This document shows, piece by piece, positions 20,069 to 29,632 of a DNA stretch of 64,000 nucleotides. The DNA is from Acidovorax sp. NO-1 (GTDB taxonomy: Bacteria > Pseudomonadota > Gammaproteobacteria > Burkholderiales > Burkholderiaceae_C). How positions within the stretch are numbered: the stretch's first letter is position 1; each line of letters begins with the position of its first letter. Below the pieces are notes generated by a model, which saw nothing but the letters and a program-made list of their open reading frames with translations, ran no database searches and was not told the DNA's origin. The DNA is taken from the NCBI RefSeq assembly GCF_000238595.1, contig NZ_AGTS01000072.1, positions 1-64,000 of the forward strand, written 5' to 3'. The position numbers were made by a program, and so were the translations under genes.

Positions 20069-21760
20069 TCAGACGGGGTCGCCGTTCAGCCAGGTTTTCA
20101 GGATGTTGGCCACAGCCACGGGGTTCTCCTTGGCCAGCACGCGCGCTTCTTCCAGGCGCAGTTGCTCTGGCGTGGCGGGCAACACTTCGTCCTTCTTGGA
20201 GGGCGCTGGCAGCGCAGGGCGCTCGGGGGTTTCCGACTCCAGGGCGTCCAGCTGGCCGCCCGCCACCGGGATGGCGCGGGGCTTGGGCGCAGCGCCACCC
20301 TTCAGGGCAGGCCGCACCATGAAGATCAGCACCAGCGCGGCGAAGAGCACCGCCCCCACAGGCCATGCAAAGGTCTTCGCCAGCTCGATCATTTCAGGCT
20401 GCTTCCACAGCGGCACCTCCGTGTTGGGCGCCACGTCCACCTGGAAGGGGGTGTTCATCAGATTGACAGAGTCACCGCGCTCACGGTTGAAGCCGATGGT
20501 TTCGCGCACCAGCGCGGTCATCTGCTCCAGCTGCTCCGGCGTGAGTGCCTTGGACACGGTCTTGCCCTTGTCTTCGGCAGACTGGTAGTTCACCACCACC
20601 GCAGCGCTGACCCGCTTGAGGCTTCCGCTCCCACCCCGCGTCACACGCACCGTCTTGTCCACCTCGTAGTTGGTGATGGACTCGCGCTTGCCGCCCGCGG
20701 CCAGCGCGCCCTGGGCCTGCTGTCCGGCTGCCGTGGGCGCAGGGTTGGCGCCATTGACCGGTGCTGCCGCCGCAGCGGGAGGCTGGTTGGTGGTGGCACC
20801 CGGCACCCCGGTGGGCAGGGCGCTACCTTGGGCGCCCATGCTTTCCACCACCTGCTGGCTGCGGATGGCGCTGGCGTCGGCCGCCAGGTTGGGGCGGTGC
20901 TGCTCGGATGTGGACTCGGTCTGGGTAAAGTCCACCTCGGCGGTCACCTGGGCCTTGACGTTGTTGCGGCCGACCACAGGCTCCAGAATGTCCAGAATCC
21001 GGCGGGTGTACTGCTGCTCGATCTGCTGCACATACAAGAGTTGTTGCGCGTCTACACCGGTTCCAGCCGCGGTATCGGGCGACTGGGACAGCAGCTTGCC
21101 CGTGTCATCCAGCACGCTCACGGCAGAAGGCGCGAGCTCTGGCACGCTGGAGGCCACCAGATGCACGATGCCCGCAAGCTGCGAGCGATCAAGGATACGG
21201 CCGGGGTGCAGGCTCACCAGCACAGATGCTGACGGCTTTTGCTGTTCGCGGAAAAAACCGTTCTGGTTGGGCAGCGCCAGATGCACACGCGCCCCCTGCA
21301 CCGACGACAGCGCCTGGATCGAGCGGGTGAGCTCCCCCTCTAGCCCGCGCTGGAAATTAAGCCGCTCCTGGAACTGCGTCATCCCGAATTTGCTGGCCTC
21401 CATCAGCTCAAACCCTGCCACCGAACCCTTGGGCAGGCCCTGGGTGGCCAGGCGCAGGCGCACGTCATGCACCCGGTCTGCAGGAATCAATATGGCGCCA
21501 CCGCCGTCGGCATGCTTGTAGGGCACGTTCATCTGCGACAGCTGGGCCACGATGGCACCGCCATCCTTGTCGTTCAGATTGGCAAACAGCACCCGGTAGT
21601 CCGGCTGGCGCCCCAGCACAATGGCCGCAATGGCCACCGCCACCAGCAGCGCCGCGCCCACACCCAGCCGCATGCGCTGCGCCCTGTCGAGGGCAGACAG
21701 CCGCTGCAGCCAGTTCGGGCTGGCAGGGGGAGTGAGAGGAATTTCGGCAACTGCAGACAT
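20069..21760 (-). CDS. fliF: FliF, MS-ring protein
   Basis: Forms the membrane ring around which the basal body is built. It has an N-terminal membrane helix (about 30-50), a periplasmic ring-building region with VLFANLNDKDGGAIVAQL and VHLALPNQNGFFREQQKPSASV, a second helix near residue 455 (WPVGAVLFAALVLIFMV), and the C-terminal FliG-binding tail VLAKENPVAVANILKTWLNGD. Length 563 aa. It is the first gene of this minus-strand operon, divergent from fliE. Confidence 0.97.
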   Translation of the reverse strand: MSAVAEIPLTPPASPNWLQRLSALDRAQRMRLGVGAALLVAVAIAAIVLGRQPDYRVLFANLNDKDGGAIVAQLSQMNVPYKHADGGGAILIPADRVHDVRLRLATQGLPKGSVAGFELMEASKFGMTQFQERLNFQRGLEGELTRSIQALSSVQGARVHLALPNQNGFFREQQKPSASVLVSLHPGRILDRSQLAGIVHLVASSVPELAPSAVSVLDDTGKLLSQSPDTAAGTGVDAQQLLYVQQIEQQYTRRILDILEPVVGRNNVKAQVTAEVDFTQTESTSEQHRPNLAADASAIRSQQVVESMGAQGSALPTGVPGATTNQPPAAAAAPVNGANPAPTAAGQQAQGALAAGGKRESITNYEVDKTVRVTRGGSGSLKRVSAAVVVNYQSAEDKGKTVSKALTPEQLEQMTALVRETIGFNRERGDSVNLMNTPFQVDVAPNTEVPLWKQPEMIELAKTFAWPVGAVLFAALVLIFMVRPALKGGAAPKPRAIPVAGGQLDALESETPERPALPAPSKKDEVLPATPEQLRLEEARVLAKENPVAVANILKTWLNGDPV

Positions 21761-21932
21761 CTTGCTTTCCAGTAGGGTGGCCCGGCAAGGACCACAGCGT
21801 GGGGTCGATTATTCGGTCATGCCCCCGAAATGTTCGCTGGATAAGCCGCGCGTTTGGCCATCAATTCAGGGGGATGAACCGCGGCGCGATGGCTAGGATA
21901 CGCAGCATACCGCCATTCCCACGGACACCGCC

Positions 21933-22244
21933 ATGGACCTTCGCATCTCAAGCTCTACCACCCCGCTCACGGGTGCCGGCCTGGCGCGCCGTGCTGCAGC
22001 GCCGCAAAACGACGCCAATGAAGTGGGATTCTCGGGCGCGCTCAAAGGCGCGCTGCAGTCCGTGAGCGCCGCGCAGAACCGCTCCACCAACCTGCAAAAC
22101 GAAGTACAGATGGAAAACCCTTCTGTGAGCCTGGAAGAAACCATGGTGGCCATCCAGAAGGCCCAGATCGGGTTTCAGGCCACGCTGCATGTGCGCAACC
22201 GCATGGTGCAGGCCTATACCGACATCATGAACATGCAGGTGTAG
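21933..22244 (+). CDS. fliE: FliE, MS-ring to rod junction protein
   Basis: 103-aa junction protein that seats the rod on the MS ring, thought to be the first axial substrate exported. The conserved C-terminal half has SVSLEETMVAIQKAQIGFQA and VRNRMVQAYTDIMNMQV. It is transcribed away from fliF across a 172-bp divergent promoter region. Confidence 0.96.
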   Translation: MDLRISSSTTPLTGAGLARRAAAPQNDANEVGFSGALKGALQSVSAAQNRSTNLQNEVQMENPSVSLEETMVAIQKAQIGFQATLHVRNRMVQAYTDIMNMQV

Positions 22245-22332
22245 GGGTAATGCCACCAGCCTGAGCGGCGCCGCCCCATCTGCCCCTTCTACCGCCTGCC
22301 ACTCCAATCGACGCCAGGGCGCTTTTACTCCT

Positions 22333-22384
22333 GATTTTGTAGCTACTCGCGCTTTATGGATAAGCGCTAGAGGCATTTTTGACC
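22333..22384 (+). repeat. Dispersed hairpin repeat, copy A
   Basis: Intergenic repeat with core AGCTACTCGCGCTT, a 7-nt loop and AAGCGCTAGAGGC. The GCGCTT/AAGCGC arms form a hairpin. Related copies are at 42301-42354 (reverse), 57381-57435, and doubled at 49203-49282. Confidence 0.75.
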
Positions 22385-22386
22385 AT

Positions 22387-22417
22387 AAAAAACCGACCCC
22401 ATGGGTCGGCTTTTTTT
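22387..22417. terminator. Bidirectional terminator between fliE and fliT
   Basis: CCGACCC (22393-22399) and GGGTCGG (22403-22409) form a 7-bp stem with a 3-nt loop, flanked by six A's on one side and seven T's on the other. It would end fliE transcription on the plus strand and fliSDT transcription on the minus strand. Confidence 0.85.
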
Positions 22418-22435
22418 GCGTGCCTGGTCCCGCCC

Positions 22436-22735
22436 TCAGTGCACCATCTGCGGCTGGCCATCGAACATGTGCTCAAACTGCGCCAGCCAGGGCTCGGCCA
22501 GGCAACGGATCTGCGCATCGTTGCGCAGGATGCGCTGCATGATGCGGGTTTTCTCGCGTTTGTGCTCAGGCAGCAGCTCGTGCTCTTGCGACTTGAAACG
22601 CAACTGCTCGATCAGCACCGCGCAGGCGCCTTCGTAGCGCACCACACCATCCCAGTCTTTCAGACGCGCGGCCTCCAACATTTTGGAACTGCTGTCTTCA
22701 ATGGCTTTGTAGTAGTCAATCAACATGTGGGACAT
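22436..22735 (-). CDS. fliT: FliT, flagellar export chaperone
   Basis: Small helical protein of 99 aa directly after fliS, where FliT, the chaperone for the cap protein FliD, normally lies. The sequence MLIDYYKAIEDSSSKMLEAA and the C-terminal helices fit this family. Conservation is low, so the call rests partly on position. Confidence 0.8.
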   Translation of the reverse strand: MSHMLIDYYKAIEDSSSKMLEAARLKDWDGVVRYEGACAVLIEQLRFKSQEHELLPEHKREKTRIMQRILRNDAQIRCLAEPWLAQFEHMFDGQPQMVH

Positions 22736-22737
22736 GG

Positions 22738-23193
22738 TTATGCCTCCACCAGCACAGGCTGGCCAGTGGTGGCTGGCACAGCGGCAGATGCCGCAGCGCC
22801 GTTCTTCTTGATTTCATTCCAGCCCTGTGCCACGGGCTCAATCAATCGCATGACTTCCTGCATCATGGCGTCATCGTTGCGGGCGTTGGCCAGAATCAGG
22901 CGACGCATGCAGTAGTCGTACAGGGCGCCCAGGTTTTGGGCCAGCTCGCCGCCATCCACCTTGTCCAGCGAAGTGCTTAAACCCTCTTCCAGGATTCGAA
23001 TGGCCTTGGAAATGGCGTTGACCTTGCCCAACACGTCGCCACGTGCCATGGCGCCGCGGGCGGTGGCGATGGAATTGAGCACACCCTCATACAACAGATT
23101 CACCAGCTGGTGCTGGTCAATCGTGTGCATGCTGGTTTCAACATTGATGCGCTGGTAAGCGTTGGCTGCACGGGGGCTGTAGGCGCTGAACAT
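22738..23193 (-). CDS. fliS: FliS, flagellin export chaperone
   Basis: Binds the C-terminus of flagellin and keeps it from polymerising before export. The conserved start ANAYQRINVETSMHTIDQHQLVNLLYEG and the later NLGALYDYCMRRLILANARND are typical. Length 151 aa. It lies between fliD and fliT, 2 bases from fliT. Confidence 0.95.
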   Translation of the reverse strand: MFSAYSPRAANAYQRINVETSMHTIDQHQLVNLLYEGVLNSIATARGAMARGDVLGKVNAISKAIRILEEGLSTSLDKVDGGELAQNLGALYDYCMRRLILANARNDDAMMQEVMRLIEPVAQGWNEIKKNGAAASAAVPATTGQPVLVEA

Positions 23194-23254
23194 GCTGACA
23201 ATCCTTCCGAGGTATTACTTAAGTTATCGGCTGGCGCCAGAAAAACTGAAGCCC

Positions 23255-24691
23255 TTATCCACCCGTCGATTTGTTCCATGCAGACACCTGCTGCGAAATA
23301 TAGGCATTCAGTCCGTTCAAGCTACTCAACTGCGTATCCAGAGCGTTGTACCGTCTGGTGATCCGCTTTTCAAAGGCATCCACCTTCTCGTTCACCCGCG
23401 CCTGATCCTGGCTGTTGCGTTTCAGACTCAGCTGCAAGGAGTCGTCCTTGGACTTGAAGAACCCATCATTCGACAGAAGGTTGGTGGCAAGCGCCTTGAT
23501 CTTGACTGCGACCCCGTCTGCGGCACCTCCGCCGGTACTGCGAAAGAAGTTCTTCACATCTTCTGGGGTTTCGGTGAGCGCCTTGTTCAGCTTTGCACTG
23601 TCGACTGCCAGATCGCCGCCCCGCTGCTGGGTGATCCCAAGATCCACCAAGCGCTGAAATGGCCCCCCGGAGGAGGTAACCGACTGGATCGCGTTGCGCA
23701 GGGAGTTCTGAAGGGCCACAGTCGTGGAGTCACCTTGAAACAGACCAGCGGAATTCGTTTTAGGATCGAACTTCGTGGCCTCTTGCAACAGTTGGTTGAT
23801 GTCGTTGTAAGCCTTCACAAACGCATCGATATTGGCCTTGATAGCCGAATCGTCTTTGCTGACAGTGATATCCACAGCCGCAGTCGTAACCTGCTCGGCC
23901 TTGAAGGTAACCCCCGAAATCGTGGAGGCAAACGTGTTGGTGGCAGACGTGACGGCAATGCCATTGACGGTTGCCTTGGCGTTGGCCGCCACCTGGGTCA
24001 TGGTGCTACCAGCTACCAAACGCGACAAACCTGAAGCATCTGTGTTACCCGGACTGGTGATATCTGTATCACCGCCTTCCATGACACTGAGACGAAAGCC
24101 AAACTCCTCGCCGGTGGATTTGCTGCGCAGCAGCAGGCGCTCTCCGGAGGCATCCGACAAGATCGAAGCAGTCACCCCGGCATTGGCGCCGTTGATTTTG
24201 CTGGCCACATCCGACAGCTTGTCAGTGGCGGTGATGGCAATGTCCACGGGCTGGCCGCTGCTGGGGGTGAACGAAGCGGGTGCCACACTCCACTTGCCCA
24301 GCTCAAGGCGCAGTGTGCCTGCGCCCAGTGCACCACCTACCGGTAGCAGCGCCGCAGAGGCTGTTGCCTGGGCCTTGGCCAAGCCCTGCACCTCCACACT
24401 GAAAGTGGTGGGCAACGTGCCCCCAATAGCGGTGGCCGATACAAACTTAGAGTCTGAAGACGTAGTTGAAACGCCGTTCCAGCCCGTCAGGCTGGCCAGT
24501 TTTCCAGCAGCGTCTGAGAAGGCGGAGACCAGCGACTTGATCTGACCAAAGGCAGAAATTTTGGTACTGACCGTTGCAGCCTGGAGTTTCAGTGTGTCCA
24601 GGGGCTTTTTTTCCAGAGCGACCAGCTGGGTGATGATGCTTTTGACATCAAGCCCGTTTGTGCCTACGCCTGGGGATGAAATGGTTGCCAT
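23255..24691 (-). CDS. fliD: FliD, filament cap protein
   Basis: Forms the cap under which flagellin polymerises. The ATG at 24691 has an AGGAGG site and starts MATISSPGVGTNGLDV, the usual FliD opening (478 aa). The N-terminal D0/D1 region has ITQLVALEKKPLDTLK, and the C-terminal region ends in heptad helices with EKVDAFEKRITRRYNALDTQL. A run of six C's (23661-23666) lies in an intact part of the frame. Confidence 0.96.
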   Translation of the reverse strand: MATISSPGVGTNGLDVKSIITQLVALEKKPLDTLKLQAATVSTKISAFGQIKSLVSAFSDAAGKLASLTGWNGVSTTSSDSKFVSATAIGGTLPTTFSVEVQGLAKAQATASAALLPVGGALGAGTLRLELGKWSVAPASFTPSSGQPVDIAITATDKLSDVASKINGANAGVTASILSDASGERLLLRSKSTGEEFGFRLSVMEGGDTDITSPGNTDASGLSRLVAGSTMTQVAANAKATVNGIAVTSATNTFASTISGVTFKAEQVTTAAVDITVSKDDSAIKANIDAFVKAYNDINQLLQEATKFDPKTNSAGLFQGDSTTVALQNSLRNAIQSVTSSGGPFQRLVDLGITQQRGGDLAVDSAKLNKALTETPEDVKNFFRSTGGGAADGVAVKIKALATNLLSNDGFFKSKDDSLQLSLKRNSQDQARVNEKVDAFEKRITRRYNALDTQLSSLNGLNAYISQQVSAWNKSTGG

Positions 24692-24802
24692 ACAAACCTC
24701 CTGAACTGGTTCAACGGAAATTATGGCGCCGAATGGCGTCAACGAACATCCGTAAACACGCCAGGAAAACCTGTCTTATCCAGCGGTCCTGGCACCCGCC
24801 TT

Positions 24803-24840
24803 CCAAAAAGCCAAATGGCGGCGACAGAAATCTGCCGCCG
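24803..24840 (-). terminator. Candidate terminator after fliC1
   Basis: In the minus-strand transcript a GGCGGC/GCCGCC stem (24817-24839) is followed by a U-rich stretch ending in CTTTTT. A second strong hairpin with 9-bp arms (GCCAGGGCG / CGCCCTGGC, 24851-24874) lies closer to the stop. Confidence 0.5.
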
Positions 24841-24889
24841 CCTGAGGTTCGCCAGGGCGCTGCAACGCCCTGGCTGCCATGCCCGCCGC

Positions 24890-26365
24890 TTAACGCAGCA
24901 GGGCCAACACACCTTGGGGCAGCTGGTTGGCCTGGGCCACCATTGCCGTACCGGCCTGTTGCAGGATCTGCGAGCGCGAAAGGTTGGCGGTTTCTGCAGC
25001 GAAATCAGCATCCAAGATGCGGCTGCGCGAAGCAGCAAGGTTTTCAGAGGTCACTTGCAAATTGGCAATCGACGTTTCGAAGCGCGACTGTAGGGCGCCA
25101 AGCTTGGCGCGCTCGCTGCTCACATACGAAAGCGCCGAATCCACGGTCTTGAGCGCCTCTGTAGCTTTCTTGAAGGTGGTGACGTCCAGGTCGGAGACCT
25201 TCTGCAGCGACGAGCCCGCATCCGTGAACGCGTTGGAAGTGGTCACGTCCGTCGAGAAGGACTTTGCCGAATCCAGTACCACATAACCGCTGGTGAGCGA
25301 GTTATTGGCGACGGTGTCGGCTGCCAGGACGACATCACCCGCTACAGCGGTGCCGTCGGCCTGAAGCTTGGTGACCGTCACAGCGCCAGCGTTTTGGACT
25401 GCGGTATCTGCCACACGGATGTCATTGCCGGTCGCGTTCGTCAGCTCGATCGCGGTTCCTGCGGCATTCACCGTAGCCGTCACGCCGGTCTTCGACGACT
25501 GCTCGTTGATCGCCGAGACCGCAGCAGTAAGCCCCTCGGAAGTATTGGACGCCGAAAGCGTGAACGACACGTTCAGGTCAGCACTGTTGTCCGAGCGCAG
25601 TGCCAGGGTATAAGAGCCAGCAGCGCCGAAGCTCACTTGCGCAGTCGTGCGCGCGGTGGCGCTCACCCCGGTGTCTGCCTGGACGGCATTAATGTTGCCG
25701 GCGATGGTCTTGGCCGTAGCGTTGTCCGCGATGTTCACCGTCTTGCTGCCGAGGGAGCCGTTGATAGCCACCGTGCCCGACGTCGTGCTGTTGGCACCCC
25801 ACGCCGCGCCCGAGGCGGCACCGCCCGCACCGTTGACTGACGTATTCTGGTTGTTACCGTACGTGGTGGTGCGCATGTTCGCAGTAGCAGCCGTGATGGT
25901 CTGGTTGGCATTGGCGCCGACCTGGAACTGCTGGGTGCCGAAGCTGCCGTCCAGCAGCTTGGAGCCGTTGAATTCGGTGGTCTGCGAAATGCGGTCCAGT
26001 TCGGATACGAGTTGCGAGACTTCCTGCTGCAGGGCTTGGCGGTCGCTGGCGCTGTTGGAGGCGTTGGCCGATTGCACCGCCAGCTCACGCACGCGCTGCA
26101 AGATGTCGCCGGACGCCTTCATTGCACCTTCTGCCGTCTGGGCCAGCGAAATTCCATCGTTGGCATTGCGCACAGCTTGGTTCATGCCACGGATCTGGCC
26201 CGTGAAACGTTCAGAGATGGCCAGGCCTGCCGCGTCGTCCTTGGCGCTGTTGATGCGCAGCCCCGAAGACAGGCGCTGGATGGATGTATTGAGCGAAGAC
26301 TGGCTGGTGCCGAGGTTGCGCTGGGCGGTAAGCGATGCGACGTTGGTATTGATGGTGGAAGCCAT
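24890..26365 (-). CDS. fliC: Flagellin, first copy
   Basis: Filament subunit of 491 aa. It starts at ATG 26365 ([12 protein letters not shown]) behind a CAGGAG site. The conserved N-terminal helices include [20 protein letters not shown] and the D1 region with [15 protein letters not shown]. The surface-exposed middle is Thr/Ala/Asn-rich, and the C-terminal helices end [11 protein letters not shown]. It is a close paralogue of the flagellin at 26688 but lies on the opposite strand. The most different part is the exposed centre (about 180-320), as expected for antigenic divergence. A candidate sigma-28 promoter lies upstream. Confidence 0.97.
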   Translation of the reverse strand: MASTINTNVASLTAQRNLGTSQSSLNTSIQRLSSGLRINSAKDDAAGLAISERFTGQIRGMNQAVRNANDGISLAQTAEGAMKASGDILQRVRELAVQSANASNSASDRQALQQEVSQLVSELDRISQTTEFNGSKLLDGSFGTQQFQVGANANQTITAATANMRTTTYGNNQNTSVNGAGGAASGAAWGANSTTSGTVAINGSLGSKTVNIADNATAKTIAGNINAVQADTGVSATARTTAQVSFGAAGSYTLALRSDNSADLNVSFTLSASNTSEGLTAAVSAINEQSSKTGVTATVNAAGTAIELTNATGNDIRVADTAVQNAGAVTVTKLQADGTAVAGDVVLAADTVANNSLTSGYVVLDSAKSFSTDVTTSNAFTDAGSSLQKVSDLDVTTFKKATEALKTVDSALSYVSSERAKLGALQSRFETSIANLQVTSENLAASRSRILDADFAAETANLSRSQILQQAGTAMVAQANQLPQGVLALLR

Positions 26366-26502
26366 TGCAAATCTCCTGAAAGAACTGACTGAATATGGCG
26401 TTGCCGCCAGCCGGGGCGCCAGCACCACGCTGGCCTCCTGGGTTCGCCGGTGCCTTCAAGCAACCTGGTGAACGGCGGGCCACTGAGGGACCGTTGCAAT
26501 TG

Positions 26503-26529
26503 TTTTCGGACCACATCCGGAAAACTTGA
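26503..26529 (-). promoter_or_regulatory. Sigma-28 promoter of flagellin copy 1
   Basis: On the minus strand TCAAGTTT (26529-26522), an 11-bp spacer and TCCGAAAA (26510-26503) match the FliA consensus TAAAGTTT-N11-GCCGATAA in 7 of 8 and 6 of 8 positions, with exact spacing. Confidence 0.65.
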
Positions 26530-26540
26530 GGGGCAAACGC

Positions 26541-26568
26541 ACAAGTTGCGCGACTTTTTTGCCGCTTA
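26541..26568 (+). promoter_or_regulatory. Weaker sigma-28-like promoter of flagellin copy 2
   Basis: ACAAGTTG (26541-26548), a 12-bp spacer and GCCGCTTA (26561-26568) resemble the FliA consensus (5 of 8 and 6 of 8) with one extra spacer base. It is a poorer match than the copy 1 promoter, so the two flagellins may differ in strength. Confidence 0.42.
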
Positions 26569-26687
26569 TCTCCCCTACACCAGAAATCGGCGTCTCCACA
26601 ATCCAACCATCGTTCCCCCATTGACAGCCGGACGGGTGCGCTTGAACCGGCAAACAGATCCGTCTCGCGACGTTAAGGAGTTTCGCC

Positions 26688-28166
26688 ATGGCCGCAACTA
26701 TCAACACCAATGTCAGTTCGCTCACCGCGCAGCGCAACCTCGGCACCAGCCAGTCTTCGCTCAATACATCCATCCAGCGCCTGTCTTCGGGCCTGCGCAT
26801 CAACAGCGCCAAGGACGACGCGGCAGGCCTGGCCATCTCCGAGCGATTTACCAGCCAGATCCGCGGCCTGAACCAGGCGGCCCGCAATGCCAACGACGGG
26901 ATCTCCCTGGCCCAGGTGACGGAAGGCGCCATGAAGTCCGCCGGCGACATCCTGCAGCGCGTGCGTGAGCTGGCGGTGCAATCGGCCAACGCCTCCAACA
27001 GCGCCAGCGACCGCCAAGCCTTGCAGCAGGAGGTCGGCCAATTGGTGGCAGAGCTTGACCGGATTTCGCAAACCACCGAGTTCAACGGCCAGAAATTGCT
27101 GGATGGCACCTTTGGTACTGCTCAGTTCCAAGTGGGCGCCAATGCCAACCAGACCATCATCGCCGCCACTGCCAACTTGCGCACCAATACCTACGGCAAC
27201 AACCAGAACACCTCGGCCAACGGCGCGGGCGCTCCGACCTCGGGCGCGGCCTGGGGCGCCAACAGCACCACCTCTGGAAGCGTGGTCATCAATGGCTCAC
27301 GGGGTTCGGCCACGGTGAACATTGCGGCAAACCAGACAGCCAAGACCATTGCCGACAATATCAACCTGGTGGGCGCCACCACCGGCGTGAATGCCACTGC
27401 CCGTACTGAGACGGTGGTAGCATTTGTTGCCGCCGGGTCGTACACCCTGGCGTTGCGCTCCGACAACGGTGCAGACCAGACCGTGTCTTTCACACTGTCG
27501 GCCGCTACTGGCGCCGATGGACTCTCGGCGGGTATTGCCTCCATCAACGAACAGTCCTCCAAGACCGGCGTGACCGCTTCGCTCAACGCGGCGGGCACGG
27601 CGATTGTGCTGACCAACGCCACAGGCAACGACATCCGGGTGGGCGACACGACGGTGACCAACGCCGGCGACGTTTCTGTGACCAAGCTGCAGGCCGACGG
27701 CACCGCCGTGACTGGCACCGTTACCCTGACGGCAGACACCACTGCCGACAACTCTCTGACCAGCGGCTACGTGGTGCTGGACTCCGACAAGTCCTTCTCC
27801 ACGGATGTGACCACCTCCAACGCGTTTACGGACGCCGGCTCCTCGCTGCAAAAAGTCTCCGACCTGGACGTGACTACCTTCAAGAAGGCGACCGAAGCGC
27901 TCAAGACCGTGGACTCTGCCCTGTCTTTTGTCAGCAGCGAGCGCGCCAAGCTCGGTGCACTTCAATCACGCTTCGAAACCAGCATTGCGGCTCTGAACAT
28001 CACCTCCGAGAATCTGTCGGCCTCGCGTTCGCGCATCCTGGATGCCGACTTCGCAGCCGAGACGGCCAACCTGTCGCGCGCGCAGATCCTGCAACAAGCC
28101 GGCACGGCAATGGTGGCCCAGGCCAACCAGATTCCGCAGGGCGTGCTAGCACTCCTGAACGGCTAA
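26688..28166 (+). CDS. fliC: Flagellin, second copy
   Basis: Filament subunit of 492 aa, starting [12 protein letters not shown] behind TAAGGAG. N- and C-terminal helices are nearly the same as in the first copy (for example [20 protein letters not shown], and [12 protein letters not shown] at the end), while the centre differs at many positions. It is divergent from the first copy and immediately upstream of the glycan island, so it may be the main substrate of those enzymes. The Ser/Thr-rich centre offers many possible O-glycan sites; this is inference. Confidence 0.97.
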   Translation: MAATINTNVSSLTAQRNLGTSQSSLNTSIQRLSSGLRINSAKDDAAGLAISERFTSQIRGLNQAARNANDGISLAQVTEGAMKSAGDILQRVRELAVQSANASNSASDRQALQQEVGQLVAELDRISQTTEFNGQKLLDGTFGTAQFQVGANANQTIIAATANLRTNTYGNNQNTSANGAGAPTSGAAWGANSTTSGSVVINGSRGSATVNIAANQTAKTIADNINLVGATTGVNATARTETVVAFVAAGSYTLALRSDNGADQTVSFTLSAATGADGLSAGIASINEQSSKTGVTASLNAAGTAIVLTNATGNDIRVGDTTVTNAGDVSVTKLQADGTAVTGTVTLTADTTADNSLTSGYVVLDSDKSFSTDVTTSNAFTDAGSSLQKVSDLDVTTFKKATEALKTVDSALSFVSSERAKLGALQSRFETSIAALNITSENLSASRSRILDADFAAETANLSRAQILQQAGTAMVAQANQIPQGVLALLNG

Positions 28167-28263
28167 GCCGCGCGGCGGCCGGCGCGGATACCGCACAATA
28201 GACGGCTTCACAGGCCAGCCCAGCTTATTCCGGCAGTGCGCGCCCGCCAGTAGAACACCGACC

Positions 28264-28974
28264 ATGCCGCTCACCGTCGCCATCGTTCAGTCGAACTACA
28301 TTCCTTGGAAGGGGTATTTCGACCTCATGCGCGCGGTAGACATCTTCGTTCTCTACGACGACGTGCAATACACCAAGCGCGACTGGCGCAACCGCAACCG
28401 CATCAAGACCTCCCAGGGCGTGCAATGGCTGACCCTGCCCGTGCGAGTCAAGAGCCGCTATCTGCAGCAGATCCGCGAGGTGGAAATTGCAGAGCCGCTC
28501 TGGCATGAGCGGCACTGGGCCAGCTTGCATGCAAACTACCGCGCGGCGGCGCACTACGACACCGTGGGCCCGCCGCTCGCAGAGCTGTATGCCCGCTGCG
28601 CTGGCCTTACGCACTTGTCTCAGGTCAACGCCTTGCTGCTGCGCGGCATGGCCGACCTGCTGGGTGTGCATACTCCGTTGGTGAACTCATCCACCCTGGG
28701 CCGCTGCCCGGGCCGCACGGAAAATCTGGTGCACCTGTGCCAGGCCCTGGGGGCGACCACGTATCTCACCGGCCCCGCTGCACGAAGCTACCTGGACCAG
28801 CACCTTTTTGAAGAGGCCGGTATCGCGGTGCAAGAGTTTGACTACACAGGCTACCCCCCGTATCCCCAGCTCCACGGCCCGTTCGATCACCACGTGAGCG
28901 CGGTGGATCTGCTGATGAACACTGGCGCCCAGGCAGTACGCTACCTGGATCGACCAGCGCCCGCAGCCCCATGA
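28264..28974 (+). CDS. WbqC-family protein
   Basis: 236-aa soluble protein with the WbqC-family pattern: IVQSNYIPWKGYFDLMRAVD at the start, VLYDDVQYTKRDWRNRNRIK, then WLTLPVRVKSRYLQQI. The family occurs in O-antigen and other surface-polysaccharide clusters, where members are thought to modify amino sugars; the exact reaction here is unknown. It starts 97 bp after the second flagellin gene and overlaps the next gene by 4 bases (ATGA), so it opens the glycan operon. Confidence 0.82.
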   Translation: MPLTVAIVQSNYIPWKGYFDLMRAVDIFVLYDDVQYTKRDWRNRNRIKTSQGVQWLTLPVRVKSRYLQQIREVEIAEPLWHERHWASLHANYRAAAHYDTVGPPLAELYARCAGLTHLSQVNALLLRGMADLLGVHTPLVNSSTLGRCPGRTENLVHLCQALGATTYLTGPAARSYLDQHLFEEAGIAVQEFDYTGYPPYPQLHGPFDHHVSAVDLLMNTGAQAVRYLDRPAPAAP

Positions 28975-29621
28975 ACAGTCCCATCGCCGCTACCCGCACT
29001 TATTACGAGGACAAGTTCCGCGCCCACGGCCCCGTTCCGAACGGCGTCGATTGGGGCCACGCGCGCGCCCAGGCATTGCGCTTTGAACAACTGTGCAAAC
29101 TCCTGCCTCAGAGCCGCGCCCGTGCATCGCCCCCCTCGCTGAACGACTTGGGTTGCGGGTACGGGGCCCTGCTGGACCACCTGGGTGCTGCGGGTGAGCT
29201 GGTCGACTACCTGGGCATCGACCTGGTGCCGGACATGGTGGACGCGGCCAGGCAGCGCCATGGCGCGCAGGGCGCGTTCGCTGTAGGCAGCGGATGCCCC
29301 CGCGTGGCGGACTACGCGGTCGCCAGCGGCCTCTTCAACGTGCGCGGCCAGGTGCCCGAGGCGGCGTGGCAGGAATTCATCCTCGGTGTGCTGGACGACC
29401 TGAACACGCACAGCCGGCTGGGCTTTGCCTTCAATGCGCTGACCCGGTATTCAGATCCCGACCGCATGCGGCCCGACCTGTACTACGCCGATCCGCTGTG
29501 GCTCTTTGACTGGTGCAAACGGAAATACGCCCGGAATGTCGCGCTTTTGCATGACTATGATCTTTATGATTTCACGATCATCGTGCGCAAGGATGCGGCT
29601 TTTTCCGAGCCCGCAGATTGA
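28971..29621 (+). CDS. Class I SAM-dependent methyltransferase
   Basis: 216-aa enzyme with the SAM-binding motif LNDLGCGYGALLDHL (about 57-71) and a following acidic loop YLGIDLVPDMVDAA. It has no membrane segment or signal peptide. The substrate cannot be read from sequence; its position suggests methylation of a sugar or sugar-linked acyl group in the flagellin or surface glycan. It is translationally coupled to the WbqC gene. Confidence 0.8.
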   Translation: MNSPIAATRTYYEDKFRAHGPVPNGVDWGHARAQALRFEQLCKLLPQSRARASPPSLNDLGCGYGALLDHLGAAGELVDYLGIDLVPDMVDAARQRHGAQGAFAVGSGCPRVADYAVASGLFNVRGQVPEAAWQEFILGVLDDLNTHSRLGFAFNALTRYSDPDRMRPDLYYADPLWLFDWCKRKYARNVALLHDYDLYDFTIIVRKDAAFSEPAD

Positions 29622-29632
29622 GAAGGAAACGC

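Larger units (their letters stand above)
26366..26687. other. Divergent promoter region between two flagellin genes
   Basis: This 322-bp stretch has no gene. It holds the two back-to-back candidate sigma-28 promoters described separately (26503-26529 minus, 26541-26568 plus), with leaders of about 130 and 110 nt. Nothing else in it is recognised. Confidence 0.7.
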
